A stretch of 64,000 nucleotides of DNA from Crocodylus rhombifer. Its lineage: Eukaryota > Chordata > Crocodylia > Crocodylidae. Of this stretch, positions 32,924 to 44,720 are shown piece by piece. The stretch is taken from NCBI GenBank assembly GCA_038503035.1, contig JAVSML010000955.1, positions 191,364 through 255,363 of the forward strand, written 5' to 3'. The translations under genes and the position numbers were made by a program. Each line of letters opens with the position of its first letter. The first letter of the stretch is position 1. The notes beneath the pieces are model-generated. The model had not been told where the DNA came from. It did no database searches and worked only from the letters and a program-made list of their open reading frames with translations.

Positions 32924-35900
32924 TATTAAGCAATGTTATTGTGGTCTGGAAATATTTTAGAGTTGAAAATAAACTTTTGAAATCATAAGTATAACCAGGA
33001 ACAAGGAGCAAAAGAGTTAGTACTCTTTTGCCTGTATGTAGTTCTTCTCTTAAGAAAAAAAATGTACACCCACCAAATTGTCATTAAACATTTCAGGTGT
33101 GAAGGATGTGTCATGCTGGGCCAGACTCTCAGAAAGCAGCACTTAACTATTTTTAGTCATATTTTTTTCCAAATGAATCATTACCATTGAAGGATTAAAA
33201 TGAACTGAGCTGAAAAGCAAAATACATCCAGAGCGTGTTTTTAAATGTAAACAGGTTCTCTCCTTACATCTTCTATCATGTCTGGCAATTATGGATGAAG
33301 TGATTAAAAAATCATTGCTGAATTTCAAAATTCTGATCTCTAAATAAACTACAGGGATGTGACACCAGTACATTCTCCTCCTACAGCCTTTTCTTTAGCT
33401 GTTCTTCTTGTCCCTGGCTCAGTCTGTGGTACTTCTTCACACAAAAATCAGCCTTTGCACTGATGATGAAGAGATAATGGGCCCTCTGAGAAATAAGACA
33501 CCCTAATAATGGTCTCCTATACAGAAGTAGTCCATTTTAATTTCATGGCTGTTGTATTATCCCACATGATTTCTCACAAGACCTTGCAGCAGGCTTGCAA
33601 TAATACCACTATTAACATGCATCAGCACGGTTAGTTTTAAAAGTGAAATTCTTTAGACTACTGGATTTTTTCTCAGGCTGCATAAATCATGAACTTATAA
33701 TGTTGTGGGCCTTATTTTGTTCTCTTTTTGCTACAAAATCATGCTTGCATATTAATACCCATAGCTTAAAGCTGGGCTAGGGGTGGGATAGAGAAATCAG
33801 ACCAAATACATCGTATTTGGAAGAGCAATAGATGGCAAGCACATTCAAAAGACAGTCCATCAAAGAACATAGTGCCATTTTTGGAGCAGTAGTTTGATAT
33901 AAACTCAGAAAGAGGACCATTATCTACAGAAAAACATAAAAAAACACTTCCTGAGGGTTCTTTAGGTTTTCTTATATTTTTCACTTTTGAGAGCTAGTGT
34001 GGCTGAAGTATTCAGGTAATGTGTCAATGCATTTTCAATCATGCTACTGCACTTTCAAAGGAGCCCAACTACCCTTTTAGTAAACAAGTGTAGAAACTGC
34101 TAGTGCAATTGTAAATAGAAATTTAGGTATGCAATTACAAATTTGTGTTTATTGGTATGTAGGGCATCCACTCTTAAAATGTGCCCTGTTGGCAATGGTT
34201 TATTTCCATCAACAATAAAATGCTTATGTAGTTTGTGATATGGCATGAAACTATTAAAGGGGGAGTGTGCGTACACTTCTTTAACATATAGAATTATATC
34301 ATTTTAAAAAATGGTGGTATATGTTACTCCTTTTAGACCACTATGAAGTAATAGATCCTTTGAAATTCAAAACAGTTCCTCACTTTGAATGCAACATGTC
34401 TCCCCACATACATTTTTAGGCCATAGGGAAATTGTAAATGTGCTGGCATATGACTTATGTGTCATGAACAACATAATAAACCTACTGAAGTGGCATGACC
34501 AAAAGAAGACAGGAGGCCTGTTTCAAATTTACATATAACATACCAGAAGGTAAGTCAAGAGTTTGAGGACTTGTCTGATAAAGTTTCATCTTATTCCTCC
34601 TATACTGATGGTATTGCTATAAATATTTTAGTACTATAGGAATGATATCTGTAATAAAGTACTAGATATAAGGTAGAGGCTCAGTAACAGGTGTCCTATA
34701 AACAATCTTAATAGTGCAAGTATCCCAACAACTTCATAATATAGTTAATAGTCAATAGTATGACAAAAGAATCAGGCAAGGTATTTTCTAATTGGAGTAT
34801 AGATAATAAATGAAGACTATTAGGCTTCTCATGGATGCCTAGCAAAAACCACTGGTGTTGTATGTATAAGAGAACAAATCAGTTGACTATAGCTTTCAGT
34901 TATTGGTGTTATTCCTTTATTTCAAATGGTAGAATTCTAAGCTTTTAAATCTTAAGGTGCTTAACGGTACAAACTTTCTTAACCCAGAGGGTGAGGAGTT
35001 CTTTAAACTTCCTTGTGTGACTTTTCCATTTACTAAAACTGTCTACACTTTTATCATACATTTTATTGTCTCTCTGTCGCTTCCTGGTATTTTCAATACC
35101 TTCCTCTCCAGGACATTCTCAGAACACACAAGGCAAGTGAGAAAGATCAGAAAGCAATGGAAGTATTAAGAACTCTAATACCTCTGAAAGGTTTAGTCAG
35201 TATGGGATCTATTATCCTCTTCCATTGAGTCAATTTTTCCAGGTCCATTAAACTTCAGAATTCTCAAAAGATTAAAAGCCAAGACTCTTAAAGCAGGTTT
35301 CAGTTATGACCACAAATCCCCTTTTCACTGAAGTTAAAAGATGGGGGATAAATTCATGGCTAATTCAAAAACATGTTTAGAATGACTGGTCCATTTATAG
35401 TTAATCTTTTTATTTGACAGTTGCATCAGATATGAAGGACAAATCACGTTTTTGTTTCCTGTTGCTAATAGGCAATCTTTCAGCTGTCCATGTGTATCAG
35501 TTGCTCAGGTAACCCCTGCCCTCCAATCTTGAGTTTAGGAAGTTTTCTTTTTTTTATTGAAACAGATGCAAATAAAATTCATTCAGAGTAAAAAATATTA
35601 ACCACATATGGGGAAATTAATTTTGGAGAAGAGTCAATATTTTGACCCTTATCTTAGCTTCCTCATGATAAATCCTCCTCCATGCTATTTATTTCTTCTT
35701 TCAACTTGAGTTTGTGTGTATTTTACAGGGACCTAACATCAGCCTGCCATATGAAACCCTAGTGGCTTCAAATACAATAAGGCTTTTCTGAGTGACTTGG
35801 GACACTGGTCTCTGCGAAACTGAAATTGTGCCTTCACACGTGTATAACACAGCAGGTACCAAAAACTTGTACAGGAATCTCAGTGCATATCCAGCACTTA

Positions 35901-36395
35901 TGAGTAAAATGTATTAAAAATGTGGCAGAGAGGAGGGAAGAATTCTGCATAAAAAACGCTTGTGAACCTTTTTCCCCCCACAGAAGCTCTGTACCCAGTC
36001 TCCGCATCATAAACATTATTTTTGTGTCATTATTCAAAAGGAAAAACAGAAAGGATGAGGGAAGATGAGTTACCAAACCATCTTACATCCAAGCAAGGCC
36101 CACAAGTTTAGAAACACAGTAGCTGTTTCCTTCCTTCCTCCTTCCGTTTCAGGCACTTCAGACCAGGCTCACTTGTAGCTGCGTGGGGCGATCCTGAGTG
36201 TAAGATTCCCTGGCTTCCTATCTCTTTTCTTTTCTGACTCCCAGCTGTTTAAAGGTCTCTGGCTTCTGTTTATGTCCCTTTCTGACTGTTTTCTTGCATT
36301 TTCACTGTTTTTTCTTGTGTTTGTCCATTGTAAGTATTTGTTCTACAGAATTATTATGGAGGAATCCCTTTGATGTCATCACCGTTTAATCAATT
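32924..36395. other. AT-rich region without a gene
   Basis: About 3.5 kb. No exon, RNA gene or clear transposon seen. Confidence 0.45.
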
Positions 36396-36399
36396 TTTT

Positions 36400-36422
36400 C
36401 TCTTTCTTTCTTTCTTTCTTTC
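36400..36422. repeat. (CTTT)n at the 5' edge of fragment G
   Basis: About five and a half units, ending tttc directly before aaaagggccacggacagg. Confidence 0.9.
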
Positions 36423-36953
36423 AAAAGGGCCACGGACAGGTAAAGCCCTTCTGACCTCCTGCAGCTCAGGTCCCTACTGCACGTTCCCCCCCACTCCCTG
36501 CCCCACCGTTCCTCTCCCCATCCCCCAAACCTTGCCTCTCCCCAGCCTGTGCTTGGGGACCTCCTCTCTGCCCCTTTCCCCCACTTTCTGGGCCTTTCCC
36601 CCTGGGCTCTGACATCCTCACTTGCCTCTGCCCCTCCCCCACCCCTGCCTGTGCTCTCCCTTTGATTCCTGCTGCCTCCCTCCTCCAGAGCCCCTTCCCT
36701 TGGTCTCTGCCATTTCCTCCTGCCTTAGGGCTTGCCTTCAGCCCCTACAGGGTTCCTCTGCCCCACCCCCAGGCCAATTATGGGGTTGTTTCAGCCTCCT
36801 CCCAGCTTCAGTCTGAGGCTTTTTTTTTTTTTTTTACCTGTAGCAGTCCCCGTGGGAGAGTTAACCCTCTCCTGCCCATGGCACAGGGACGTCTCTGCGG
36901 ACCTTCCCCTCAGCCATGGCCTGCGGATGCACACCTCTCTCCACATCAGGGTG
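36423..36953 (+). mobile_element. Putative Tx1-like 5' fragment G
   Basis: Aligns with fragment F from the first base after the microsatellite: ggccacggacagg, cccttctgacctcctgcagctcag, a long C/T-rich leader, then DVSADLPLSHGLRMHTSLHIRV. In that frame most differences from F fall in third codon positions in the first ten codons (GAT/GAC, GCA/GCG, CTC/CTT), which suggests the start of a coding ORF1. A T16 run (36820-36835) is expanded relative to F. It is cut at about 36953 by the CR1. With copy C downstream it may be one original element. Confidence 0.5.
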
Positions 36954-39409
36954 GACCAGGAATTCTTAAGTCAGCTCATGGAGGTAGTGAGGTCAAAGGA
37001 CGTGGTCATCATGGGTGACCTGAACCTTCCAGACTTCTCCTGGGAAGAGCAGTCAGCCAGGTCTGACTGCTCACATAGGTTCCTAGCCAGAATTCAGAAC
37101 CCCCATCTAACCCAAGAGGTGCACAGCTCCACCAAGGGAGACGCCTTGTTGGACCTGGTGTTGGCCACTGGCAATGACTTGGTGAGGGGGCTGCAGGTGC
37201 TTGACCACCTGAGCAACAGTGGTCATCGCCTGCTGGAATTCACCATCCAGATGCAAGGTGGCAAAGACGGTCTTCAATGAGCTAAGGAGAATAGTCGGGG
37301 AAGCACTGAGGTCCCAGGGGGGAGAGGGGAGCCAGGTATTCAAGAAGAGTGGTCACTCCTTAAGGAGACAATCCTCCAAGCCCAAAGGGAGGTAATCCCA
37401 ACATGGATCAAAGGGAGCAGGAGGGCACAAAAGCCCCCATGGCTCACCAAAAGCATCCAGGAATGTCTCCTAGCTAAAAGGGAGGTGCACACCCAATGGA
37501 AGGGAGGGGCCATCACCAGGGAGGATTATATTGAGGCTGCTTGGGGATGCAGGGGGGCAGTCAGGAAGGCCAAGGCAGAGATGGAACAGGGACTAGCTTC
37601 CCAGATCAAGGACAACAAGAAGTCCATTTTTAAATACATAGGGGGGAAAAAGAAGGTTCCAGGTAACGTGGGGCCCCTGCAGGACATGCTAAGAAATTTG
37701 GTCATCACACCAGACAACAAAGCTACCATATTTAACAATTTCTTTGCCTCCATTTTCCTGAGCAGGGACCGGAACAGCCACCCCTCCGCTTGGCCCCCCT
37801 TAGACCGCAGGGGAGGTGCACCTAGGCCAAGGGTTAGTGAGGAACTAGTTAGGGAACTTCTGGAGGGACTGGATGTATTCAAATAACCTGGTGTGGATGA
37901 TCTCCTCCCTAGATAACAGAGGGAATTAGCTGAGGTCATTGCGGGACCCCTGGCATGGCTGTACGAGCACTCGTGGTGCTCTGGTGTGGTGCCAGAAGAC
38001 TGGAAGAGGGCCAATGTGGTTCCCATCTTCAAAAAGGGGAGGAAGGAAGACCCAGGAAACTATAGGCCAGTTAGTCTTACCTCAATCCTGGGCTAGCTTT
38101 TTGAGAGAATTACTCTGCCACATGTCCATGAGGGGTCAGCAGGGGAGATTATGCTTACAGGCAACCAACACCGGTTTATTAGAGGCAGGTCCTGTCAGAC
38201 CAAGCTGGTGGCCTTCTACGACCAGGTCACCAAATCCTTAGATGCAGGGGTAGCAGTGGACATAGTCTTCCTGGACTTTCGGAAGGCCTTCAACACTGTC
38301 TTTCACCCCATTCTCATTAAGAAACTGGGGGACTGTGGTGTCGACACCCACACAGTCAACTGAGTCATCAACTGGCTGGAGGGAGAGTGGTAGTGGATAG
38401 GTCATTTTTGACCTGGAGGGATATGGGCAGTGGGGTTCTGCAGGGCTTGGTCCTCAGGCCCGCACTGTTCAACATCTTCATCAGTGACTTGGACGAGGGG
38501 GTAAAAAGCACCCTGTTCAAATTTGCTGATGACACTAAGATGTGGGGGGATGTGGGCATGCTAGAAGGGAGGAATAGGCTGCAATCGGACCTAGACAGGT
38601 TACAAGGGTGGGCAGATGAGAATAGGATGGAATTCAACACCAACAAGTGCAAGGTACTGCACCTGGGGAGGAAGAACCAGCAGCATACCAACAGTCTGGG
38701 GAACTCCCTTCTCATCAGTACAGAGACAAAAAAGAATATTGGAGTCATCATTGATGCCAAGATGAACATGGGCCGGCAGTGTGGGGATGCAGTCAGGAAG
38801 GCCAACCACACCTTGTCATACATCCACAGATGCATCTCAAGCAGGTCCAAGGAGGTGATCCTCCCCCTCTATGAGGCACTGGTCAGGCTGCAGCTGGAGT
38901 ACTGTGTCCAGTTCTGGGCACCGCACTTCAATAGGGATGTGGACAGCATGGAGAGGGTCCAAGGGAGGGCCACTCACATGATCGGGGGCAGCAGGGAAGG
39001 CCCTATTAGGACAGGCTACAGGACCTGAACCTGTTCAGCCTCCAGAAGAGAAGGCTGAGGGGGGATCTAGTGGCCTGTTACTAGTTAGGGGGGACCAGCA
39101 GGCACTGGGGAAGTCCCTGTTCCCCCGAGCACTACCAGGAGTGACCAGGAATAACGGTCACAAGCTGGCAGAGGGTAGATTTAGGCTTGACATCAGGAGG
39201 CAGTACTTCACTGTCAGGGCACCTAGGATCTGGAATCAACTTCCAAGAGAAGTGGTGCTGGCTCCTACCCTGGGGGTCTTTAAGAGGAGGCTAGGTGTAC
39301 ACCTTGCTGGATTCGCTTGACCCCAGTACTCTTTCCTGCCATGGCAGGGGGTCAGACTCGATGATCTGCTCAGGTCCCTTCCGACCGTACAAACTATGAA
39401 ACTATGAAA
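36954..39409 (+). mobile_element. CR1 LINE from endonuclease to 3' end
   Basis: Starts inside the endonuclease domain (DQEFLSQLMEVVRSKDVVIMGDLNLPDFSWEE) and ends with the CR1 tail 'ggtcagactcgatgatctgc' and accgtacaaactatgaaactatgaaa. It lies between fragment G and Tx1-like copy C. It is the same subfamily as the copies at 12318-13164 and 54318-55630. Confidence 0.9.
36960..39330 (+). pseudogene. CR1 ORF2 remnant (endonuclease and RT)
   Basis: GDLNLP and LLDLVLATGNDLV are endonuclease blocks; the SDH site reads SGHRLLEF. After frameshifts come AEMEQGLASQIKDNKKSIFKYIGG and WKRANVVPIFKKGRKEDPGNYRPVSLTS. Next are GNQHRFIRGRSCQTKLVAFYDQVTK and FLDFRKAFNTVFHPILIKKLGDCG (RT fingers and palm). FADD is intact at 38522-38533. 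The C-terminal part reads CVQFWAPHFNRDVDSMERVQ. Stops stand at, for example, VFK* (37887), the TAA/TAG near 37910 and TVN* near 38362. RT catalytic residues are kept, but the frame is broken many times. Confidence 0.88.
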
Positions 39410-39417
39410 TCCCGGAG

Positions 39418-39868
39418 ATGGTCCTCGACCCAGATACTGAGGGGGCCCTGCTAGGAAGCCTGGCCATTGAGGGCACTTTCACCGGTCTCACTGGTAGGTC
39501 CCCTCCAAGAGTACAGCCCCACCAGTTCTCAGTCAGCAATATCCAGCTCCTGCTGGAGAACCACCTCCTGGGTGACCCCCGGCTATGGAGGCCTCCTTGA
39601 CCTCTTAGAGCAGACCAAGGACCAGAGGAATATGGCAGACAGTATCTGGCAATGGTGCCTGGACCCCTTGCAGTTTGTCCATGCCGCCAGTGATGCAGCA
39701 AGGCTCAAGCACTGGGACCTGGGTATGCGTCAATATGCCTTCCAGCTTGAGAAGCTGGTGACCCATGTGAGGGAGGTGTGGGGCTCAGTTCTCGGTCAGC
39801 AACATCCAGTGCCCCCCCAGGTGACCCCAGCTACAGAGGCCTCCTTGACCTCTTAGAGCAGATGGGGC
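39418..39868 (+). pseudogene. Tx1-like upstream coding segment with a direct duplication
   Basis: Frames read MVLDPDTEGALLGSLAIEGTFTGLTGRSPP and, shifted, MADSIWQWCLDPLQFVHAASDAARLKHWD. I cannot assign a domain. A block of about 85 bases occurs twice, at 39525-39614 and 39787-39868 (gttctcagtcagcaatatcc versus gttctcggtcagcaacatcc, then tggaggcctccttgacctcttagagcaga or its variant). The segment may be the end of ORF1 or the first half of the endonuclease. Confidence 0.5.
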
Positions 39869-40149
39869 CAGAACTACACCTCCCTTTGGTCCACAAGGTG
39901 CGGACCATGCTGGTGGCAGCAGATCTCCTCGATGCCTGGTGGGTGCTCCATGCTGATGTGCACCAATATAAATGGACAAAGATGAGTGCCAGTGGGATTG
40001 CCATGGCCCACCTTGACTACCTCTACATCACTCAGCACCATCTGCTGTTACTGCGCAGCAGCCGCATCATCCCGTCAGGCCTCTCGGACCACACTCAGAT
40101 CTGCTGTGAACTGAGCCTGCCTGGCAGAGCACTCACATGGGCCCCTTAG
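39805..40149 (+). pseudogene. Tx1-like ORF2 AP-endonuclease, C-terminal part
   Basis: The open frame contains VAADLLDAWWVLHADVHQYKWT, then AHLDYLYIT and GLSDHTQICCEL. In L1/Tx1-type ORF2 proteins these are the 'lvDaWR.lhp....yTw', 'SRiDyiyvs' and 'SDH' blocks. The SDH catalytic site is present at 40084-40092. A TAG at 40147-40149 (normally a tryptophan-rich continuation) ends the frame. The first half of the domain, including the GDFN-type block, is not recognisable. Confidence 0.72.
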
Positions 40150-40199
40150 TGGTGCCTCAAAATCAGCCTGCTACAGGACACCCACTTCAGGGACTGCTT

Positions 40200-41184
40200 C
40201 GCCCACCTCCGGAGGAGCTGAGAGGCTGCACAAGCAGACTACTCCTCCTGGTGGCTGTGGTGGGACATGGGGAAGATCCAGATTCACGCATTTTTCCAGC
40301 TGTATTCCCAGCTGACAGTCAGAGACATCCGCTACCACGCCCAGGAGCTGGAGGAGGACATGGCAGAGCTTAAGGCAGACGTGCTCTGTGCAGGCAATAA
40401 CGCAGCACTCCTCGAGAGCCTCCCATCCCGCAAAAATGCCTGTGGGAGCTGGTGGAGGGTGCAGCCCACAGTGCAAGGGTATGTGCCTGCTGCCAGGAGC
40501 TGGCAGAGGCTGATGCCCTGACCAGCTTCTTCTGCCTGGAGAGGCAGCAGGCTGTGGCATAAACATTGGACCATCTCAAGACCCCAGAGGGAGAACTGCT
40601 TATGGACCCAGGTGAAGTGTGGGGGGCATGCTGTTGCCTTCTATTGGGACATGTTTGCAGCTGACCCCATTTGTCCAGAAGCTGCTCAGCAGCTGCATAA
40701 GGACGTGCCACACTTCGGCGCTTCATAGGTCAAGGCCCTGGAGTGTGAACTCTCCCTGGCAGAGCTCAAGGCTGCTGTGGGGGGACTTGCCTTGGGCCAG
40801 GTCCCAGGCCTTGACAGACTGCCCAGGGAATTTTACAAAGCCTTCTAGCCCCTTCTTGGGCCCAGCCTCCTCCGTGTCCTCATGGCAGCCTCACTGACGG
40901 GACCCTGCTGACCAGCTGCTGCCAGGCAGTGCTCATCTTGCTGCCCAAGAAGAGGGACTTTGGCTGCCTTAAGAACCGGTGGCCCTGCTGTGCACTGACT
41001 ATAAGATTCTGGTGAAGGCACTGGTGAACTCCAGTGTCCAGCTGTCTCCACACCATCATGGCTCCGTCATCGGGCCTGAGCAGAGCAACTGTGTCCCAGG
41101 CAGGACCATCCAGGACAATCTGTTTCTGCTGTGTGACCTGCTCATGGCTGTGGAGTCCTTTATCCTGGACATTGGCTTGGTCTC
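40200..41184 (+). pseudogene. Tx1-like ORF2 linker and RT fingers
   Basis: WWDMGKIQIHAFFQLYSQLTVRD and ELEEDMAELKADVL form the linker typical of L1/Tx1 ORF2. After frameshifts, AVLILLPKKRDFGCLKN (40927-40977) and LLCTDYKILVKALVNS are the RT fingers (family pattern 'a.i.llPKkgdl..lknwRPisLlctDyKi.ak.la'). EQSNCVPGRTIQDNLFLLCDLL continues. The frame ends at LDIGLVS, where the LTR-type insertion begins. Confidence 0.75.
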
Positions 41185-41837
41185 TGTCACGGAGTCACAT
41201 GGGTGCCCCGTGAGTGTGAGGGTGATTGGCAGAGTTGTCAATCACCCAGGCAGCTCAGGTGCCTGGTTGCCAGGGCAACCAGGTGGTCACATGGCCGGAA
41301 GAGGGCAGGGCCAGGCCTTTATAACCAGCTGAGGCCGGAGCTGGAAAGACAGTTCCCTTCTGGCTGCCGCAGGAGCAGGAGCTCTGTGGCTGAGCTGAGT
41401 GGCCTGAGTTAGTGGTTGCTGCTTTACCACACTAACCGGCTGCGATGATGCGGGGAACAAGATCAGCCTGATGGAAGGTAGGACTGAGAGCCCTGGCGGG
41501 GTTTGGAGTTATTGTTAGGCGTGTGGAGCCTCTGTTTATGTTGTAGCCAGAGGGCTTGAGTTTACGTTACAGTTTGCACCGGAGGACCGGGTGAGGCTGT
41601 AGGGGAGCGAGGAGGCCTCAAGGGAGCTCCCCAACAGCTTGGGGGTTCCCAGTGCCCAGTTGGGGCACAGTGCCAGGGGCACTATTGTCGGTGCTGCAGG
41701 GCACCATATAGCGCCGGGGGGCGGGGTGTGCGGGGTTACAGACCCCAGCCCATAAGGGCGGTGTTTGCCCAGTCGGCAAACGGACCCAGCGAAGGGTCAA
41801 GGGGACAGGCACGGCGGCGAGCGCCTGTGCCCCTAGC

Positions 41838-41990
41838 GTGAGGCGCGCGGTGTCGGCCCTAGAGAGGGCAAGGCCCCGGAGCGGGCAGAGACAGGGTGCG
41901 AGGCGCGCGGTGTCGGCCCTAGCGAGGGCAAGGCCCCAGAGGGGCGAAGCGCAGAGAGCGCGGTAGAGGCCCCAGAGGGGCGAGGCCCCA
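41838..41990. repeat. CpG-rich tandem repeats inside the LTR-type insert
   Basis: ggcgcgcggtgtcggcccta and the following gagggcaaggcccc occur twice with a spacing of about 56 bases (from 41842 and 41900). Shorter 'ccccagaggggcga' units follow to about 41995. Confidence 0.8.
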
Positions 41991-42140
41991 GAGGGGGGGC
42001 AGAATAGCCAGGGATAGCGAGCCTCCCAATGGCGCCGAGACTAGGGCGGCGATAGCGCCGGCCCAATGGCGCCGAGGCTAGGGCAGCGAGAGCGAGCCGG
42101 ACCCAGGGGGCGCCGGCATTAGGCGACGCTAGGGAGCCGG

Positions 42141-42150
42141 NNNNNNNNNN
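42141..42150. other. Assembly gap (10 N)
   Basis: Ten undefined bases lie in the CpG-rich repeat part of the LTR-type insert, so its true length is unknown. Confidence 1.
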
Positions 42151-42452
42151 GCAAGTTGCTGGGCGCCAGTAAGACAAGCCCAGGGCGCGGGGAACGGGCT
42201 AGAGATTGGAGCCCGACCCAAAGGGGCGCCAGGTGGGCGAGGAGCCCCAGGGCCCGAGCGAAGGAGCAAAGGCACCCGAGTGGCGCGGGACTACACAAAC
42301 GTCCCCCAGAACAGCTGCGAGGCTTGGGGCGTGCTGAGGGGGAGGTTTGGAGGCATGCATAGCCCTTAAGGCGGGACGCACATAGATACCCCAGTCTGGA
42401 ATAGGGACAGGAACATCAAGACCGTCCACTAGGGAAACTGGCAGCCTCCACA

Positions 42453-42485
42453 GTGTGTATGTGTGTATGTGTATGTATGTGTATA

Positions 42486-42530
<45 letters not shown>
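42453..42530. repeat. (TG)n/(TA)n compound microsatellite
   Basis: tgtgtatgtgtgtatg-type units pass into about 18 TA units, inside the LTR-type insert. Confidence 0.95.
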
Positions 42531-42534
<4 letters not shown>

Positions 42535-42644
42535 ATGTCATCAAAGTCGTGGCGGGCGAGATTCTGAGGGTGCTACGTCACCCTAACGTGACGGTAGGGG
42601 GCGCTAGGGGGTTCACGGCTGCCCCTAGCCCCAGCTCCCTCACA

Positions 42645-43430
42645 GTCTCCCTGGACCAGGAGAAGGCCTTCGATCGCGTTGATCACTGGTACCTGCTCGA
42701 CACCCTCAAGGCTTTTGGCTTTGGGCCTCTTTTCATCATGGTACTCTGAGTCCTGTACCACGATGCCTTCAGCCTGCTCAAGGTGAACAGCGTGCTGTGC
42801 TCTCCATTCCCAGTGCATCGTGGCATGCGCCAGTGCTGCCCCCTTTCAGGCATACTGTACGCACTGGCCATCTAACCACTGCTGCACGCTCTGCAATGTT
42901 GCCTGACCGGCTAAGCCCTGCCACCAGCACCGGGCCCAACCACCAGGCCCCTGATCCAGCTAACAGCATATGTGAATGACATGACAGTCTTCCTGGGTAG
43001 CCAGGAGTATGTGCGGGCCCTAGTGGACTGCCAACACACCTACGAGCTCGCCATATTAGCCCGCATCAACTGAGGCAAGAGTGACACTCTCCTGCTCAGG
43101 ACACAGGCTGGCAAAGCACCTCCAGACCTATCAGGGGGCCTTGCCTGGCACAGGGAGGGCTTCAAAGCCCTGAAAGTGTTCCTGGGGCTGCTGGCCTTTG
43201 CAGCCCATAACTGGGAGGACCTGACGGAGGGAGTGGAGGCCCACTTGCAGCGCTGGCGGTGGTGCTTGCCCACCCTCTCCTACCATGGCAGGGTCCTCCT
43301 CACCAACAACCTGCTGGTGGTGACCCTGTTGCACTGCTGTGCTGCGCTGTGCTGGACCCTCCACCAGAACTATTTGAGAGAATGCAATTGCTCCTAATAG
43401 ACCTCCCCAGGGATGGACTCCACTGGCTCC
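42645..43430 (+). pseudogene. Tx1-like ORF2 RT palm and thumb, copy C
   Basis: Reads VSLDQEKAFDRVDHWYLLDTLKAFGFG (RT motif A with its first aspartate), then VLYHDAFSLLKVN, RGMRQCCPLSGILYALAI (motif B), and AYVNDMTVFLGS. The catalytic box reads YVND (42969-42980), with the first aspartate changed to N. FKALKVFLGLLAF, LPTLSYHGRVLLTNNLLVVTLLH and the following block are the thumb. TGA or TAA stops occur at 42748, 42874 and 43071. L1/Tx1-type families use this enzyme for target-primed reverse transcription. Confidence 0.78.
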
Positions 43431-44720
43431 CGTGAGCTGCCCTTTACCTGTCCACCACGAAGGGGGGCCAGGGCCTGATTGACCTGGCCAACAGGGTTGC
43501 TGCCTACCACCTGCAACCCTTCCAGTGGCTCCTGTATGCCGAGGGCCACCTCTTGTGGTGGTAGCTGGTGTGCTGGTTGCTGCACCGAGTGGGGAGCCTT
43601 GGCTTTGACCTGCAGCTGTTTATGTTAGACCTCACCTTCCTGAATGGGGTGGTCCTTCCCCCGTTCTACTGCAGTATGGTGTGAGCTTGGTGGGCTGCCT
43701 TCCATCTTTGCCTCAAGCCAGGCATGTGCATTTCCCACAACTGCTTCAGAAGCCCCTGGTCCACAACCTGGCCCTGCAGCATGTCGTGCTGAGTCTGGCC
43801 TTCACCAGCCTCGTGGCTGCTCTCATCAAGGCACACACCACCTACATGGGGTACCTCCCAGACCCTGCTCAGTCAGGCTGGCTGTAAGCTGAAGCCCTGG
43901 CTTCCCAGCTGACACTGCACTCTGTTCACACCACAGGCCAGTTAGGGCCATCCTCCCAATGGAAGCAGCAACCGCCCTAGAAAGCTACTTCCAGGCTCAC
44001 CAGGCCCTCCCCACCACGGATGCTGTGGGTGATGCCTTCCCACCACTGCTGGTCATCCCAGCAGTGGACAGTGACCTGGCTGACCACCCCAACACACTGC
44101 TTAGGCTCCCAGAACCAATATGGGCTGCCCTTTTGGCACACTGCCTTGGAAGGTACTCTACGTGTGGGTGGTGCATACCCGGCATGCCCAGGTGCTGGTC
44201 AGCCGCCCCGACACTGTGTGGTGGCAGTGCCTGGTGTGGCCTGGGAGCCCGGCTTGGCACACACTGCACAAGGTGTCCTCCACCAAGAAGACCAGGGATC
44301 TCCAGTGGAGATTGGTGCACAGCATCCTGGCCACTGGAACCTTTGCGTACCATCTGGACCTGGTGGCCTCGGCGACCTGACCCTGCTGCCTGGGGGTGCT
44401 GGAAGAGGATGTTTTCCATTCCTTTCTTGACTTCCCCCGGCTGCAGCTGCTGTTTTCCTGCTTCAGGCACTGGGCTGGGACTTCTCAGAGGACATCTACT
44501 CCTTCCCATACCAGGCGGCCGAGTGGGCCGCAGTCAGCCTGGCCAGCTTCCTGGTGGGCCAGGCCAAGTTGGCCACCCTGAAGAGCCCGCAAAACTCACT
44601 CACCTTGACCAGGATGGATGACGCCCTGCAGCTCTTCCACCTGCTGGTGCGGGCCTGCCTCTCACTTGAATTCAAGCATGCGGTCCTCCGGCAGGTGGTG
44701 TCCACCTTTAAGGAACACTG
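43431..44720 (+). pseudogene. Tx1-like ORF2 connection and C-terminal domain, copy C
   Basis: Broken frames: FDLQLFMLDLTFLNGVVLPPFYCSMV in pieces, QLLQKPLVHNLALQHVVLSLAFTSLVAALIKAHTTYMGY, and YVWVVHTRHAQVLVSRPDTVW. Then come LHKVSSTKKTRDLQWRL (the helix before the zinc-knuckle-like block), VFHSFLDFPRLQLLF (with F where C is expected in copy B), and SLASFLVGQAKLATLKSP in split frames. The order matches copy B. Confidence 0.7.

Larger units (their letters stand above)
41185..42644 (+). mobile_element. LTR-type insertion, probably a solo LTR
   Basis: It starts TGTCACGG and ends CCTCACA, so it has the TG...CA ends of LTR retroelements. gtctc at 41180-41184 and 42645-42649 is a perfect 5-bp target duplication. 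The Tx1-like reading frame resumes in phase when the insert and one duplicate are ignored. A TATA-like box lies in ggcctttataaccagc (41315-41330). The interior is CpG-rich with short repeats, an assembly gap and a TG/TA run. No gag or pol frame is visible. Five-base duplications occur in several Gypsy and retroviral groups, so the class stays open. Plus is assumed from the TATA-like box. Confidence 0.8.

Noticed and set aside
36423..39420. Fragment G and copy C as exactly continuous across the CR1
   Set aside because: Fragment F shows what should follow G's breakpoint, and copy C does not start with it. A deletion or a separate origin is needed, so continuity stays an inference.
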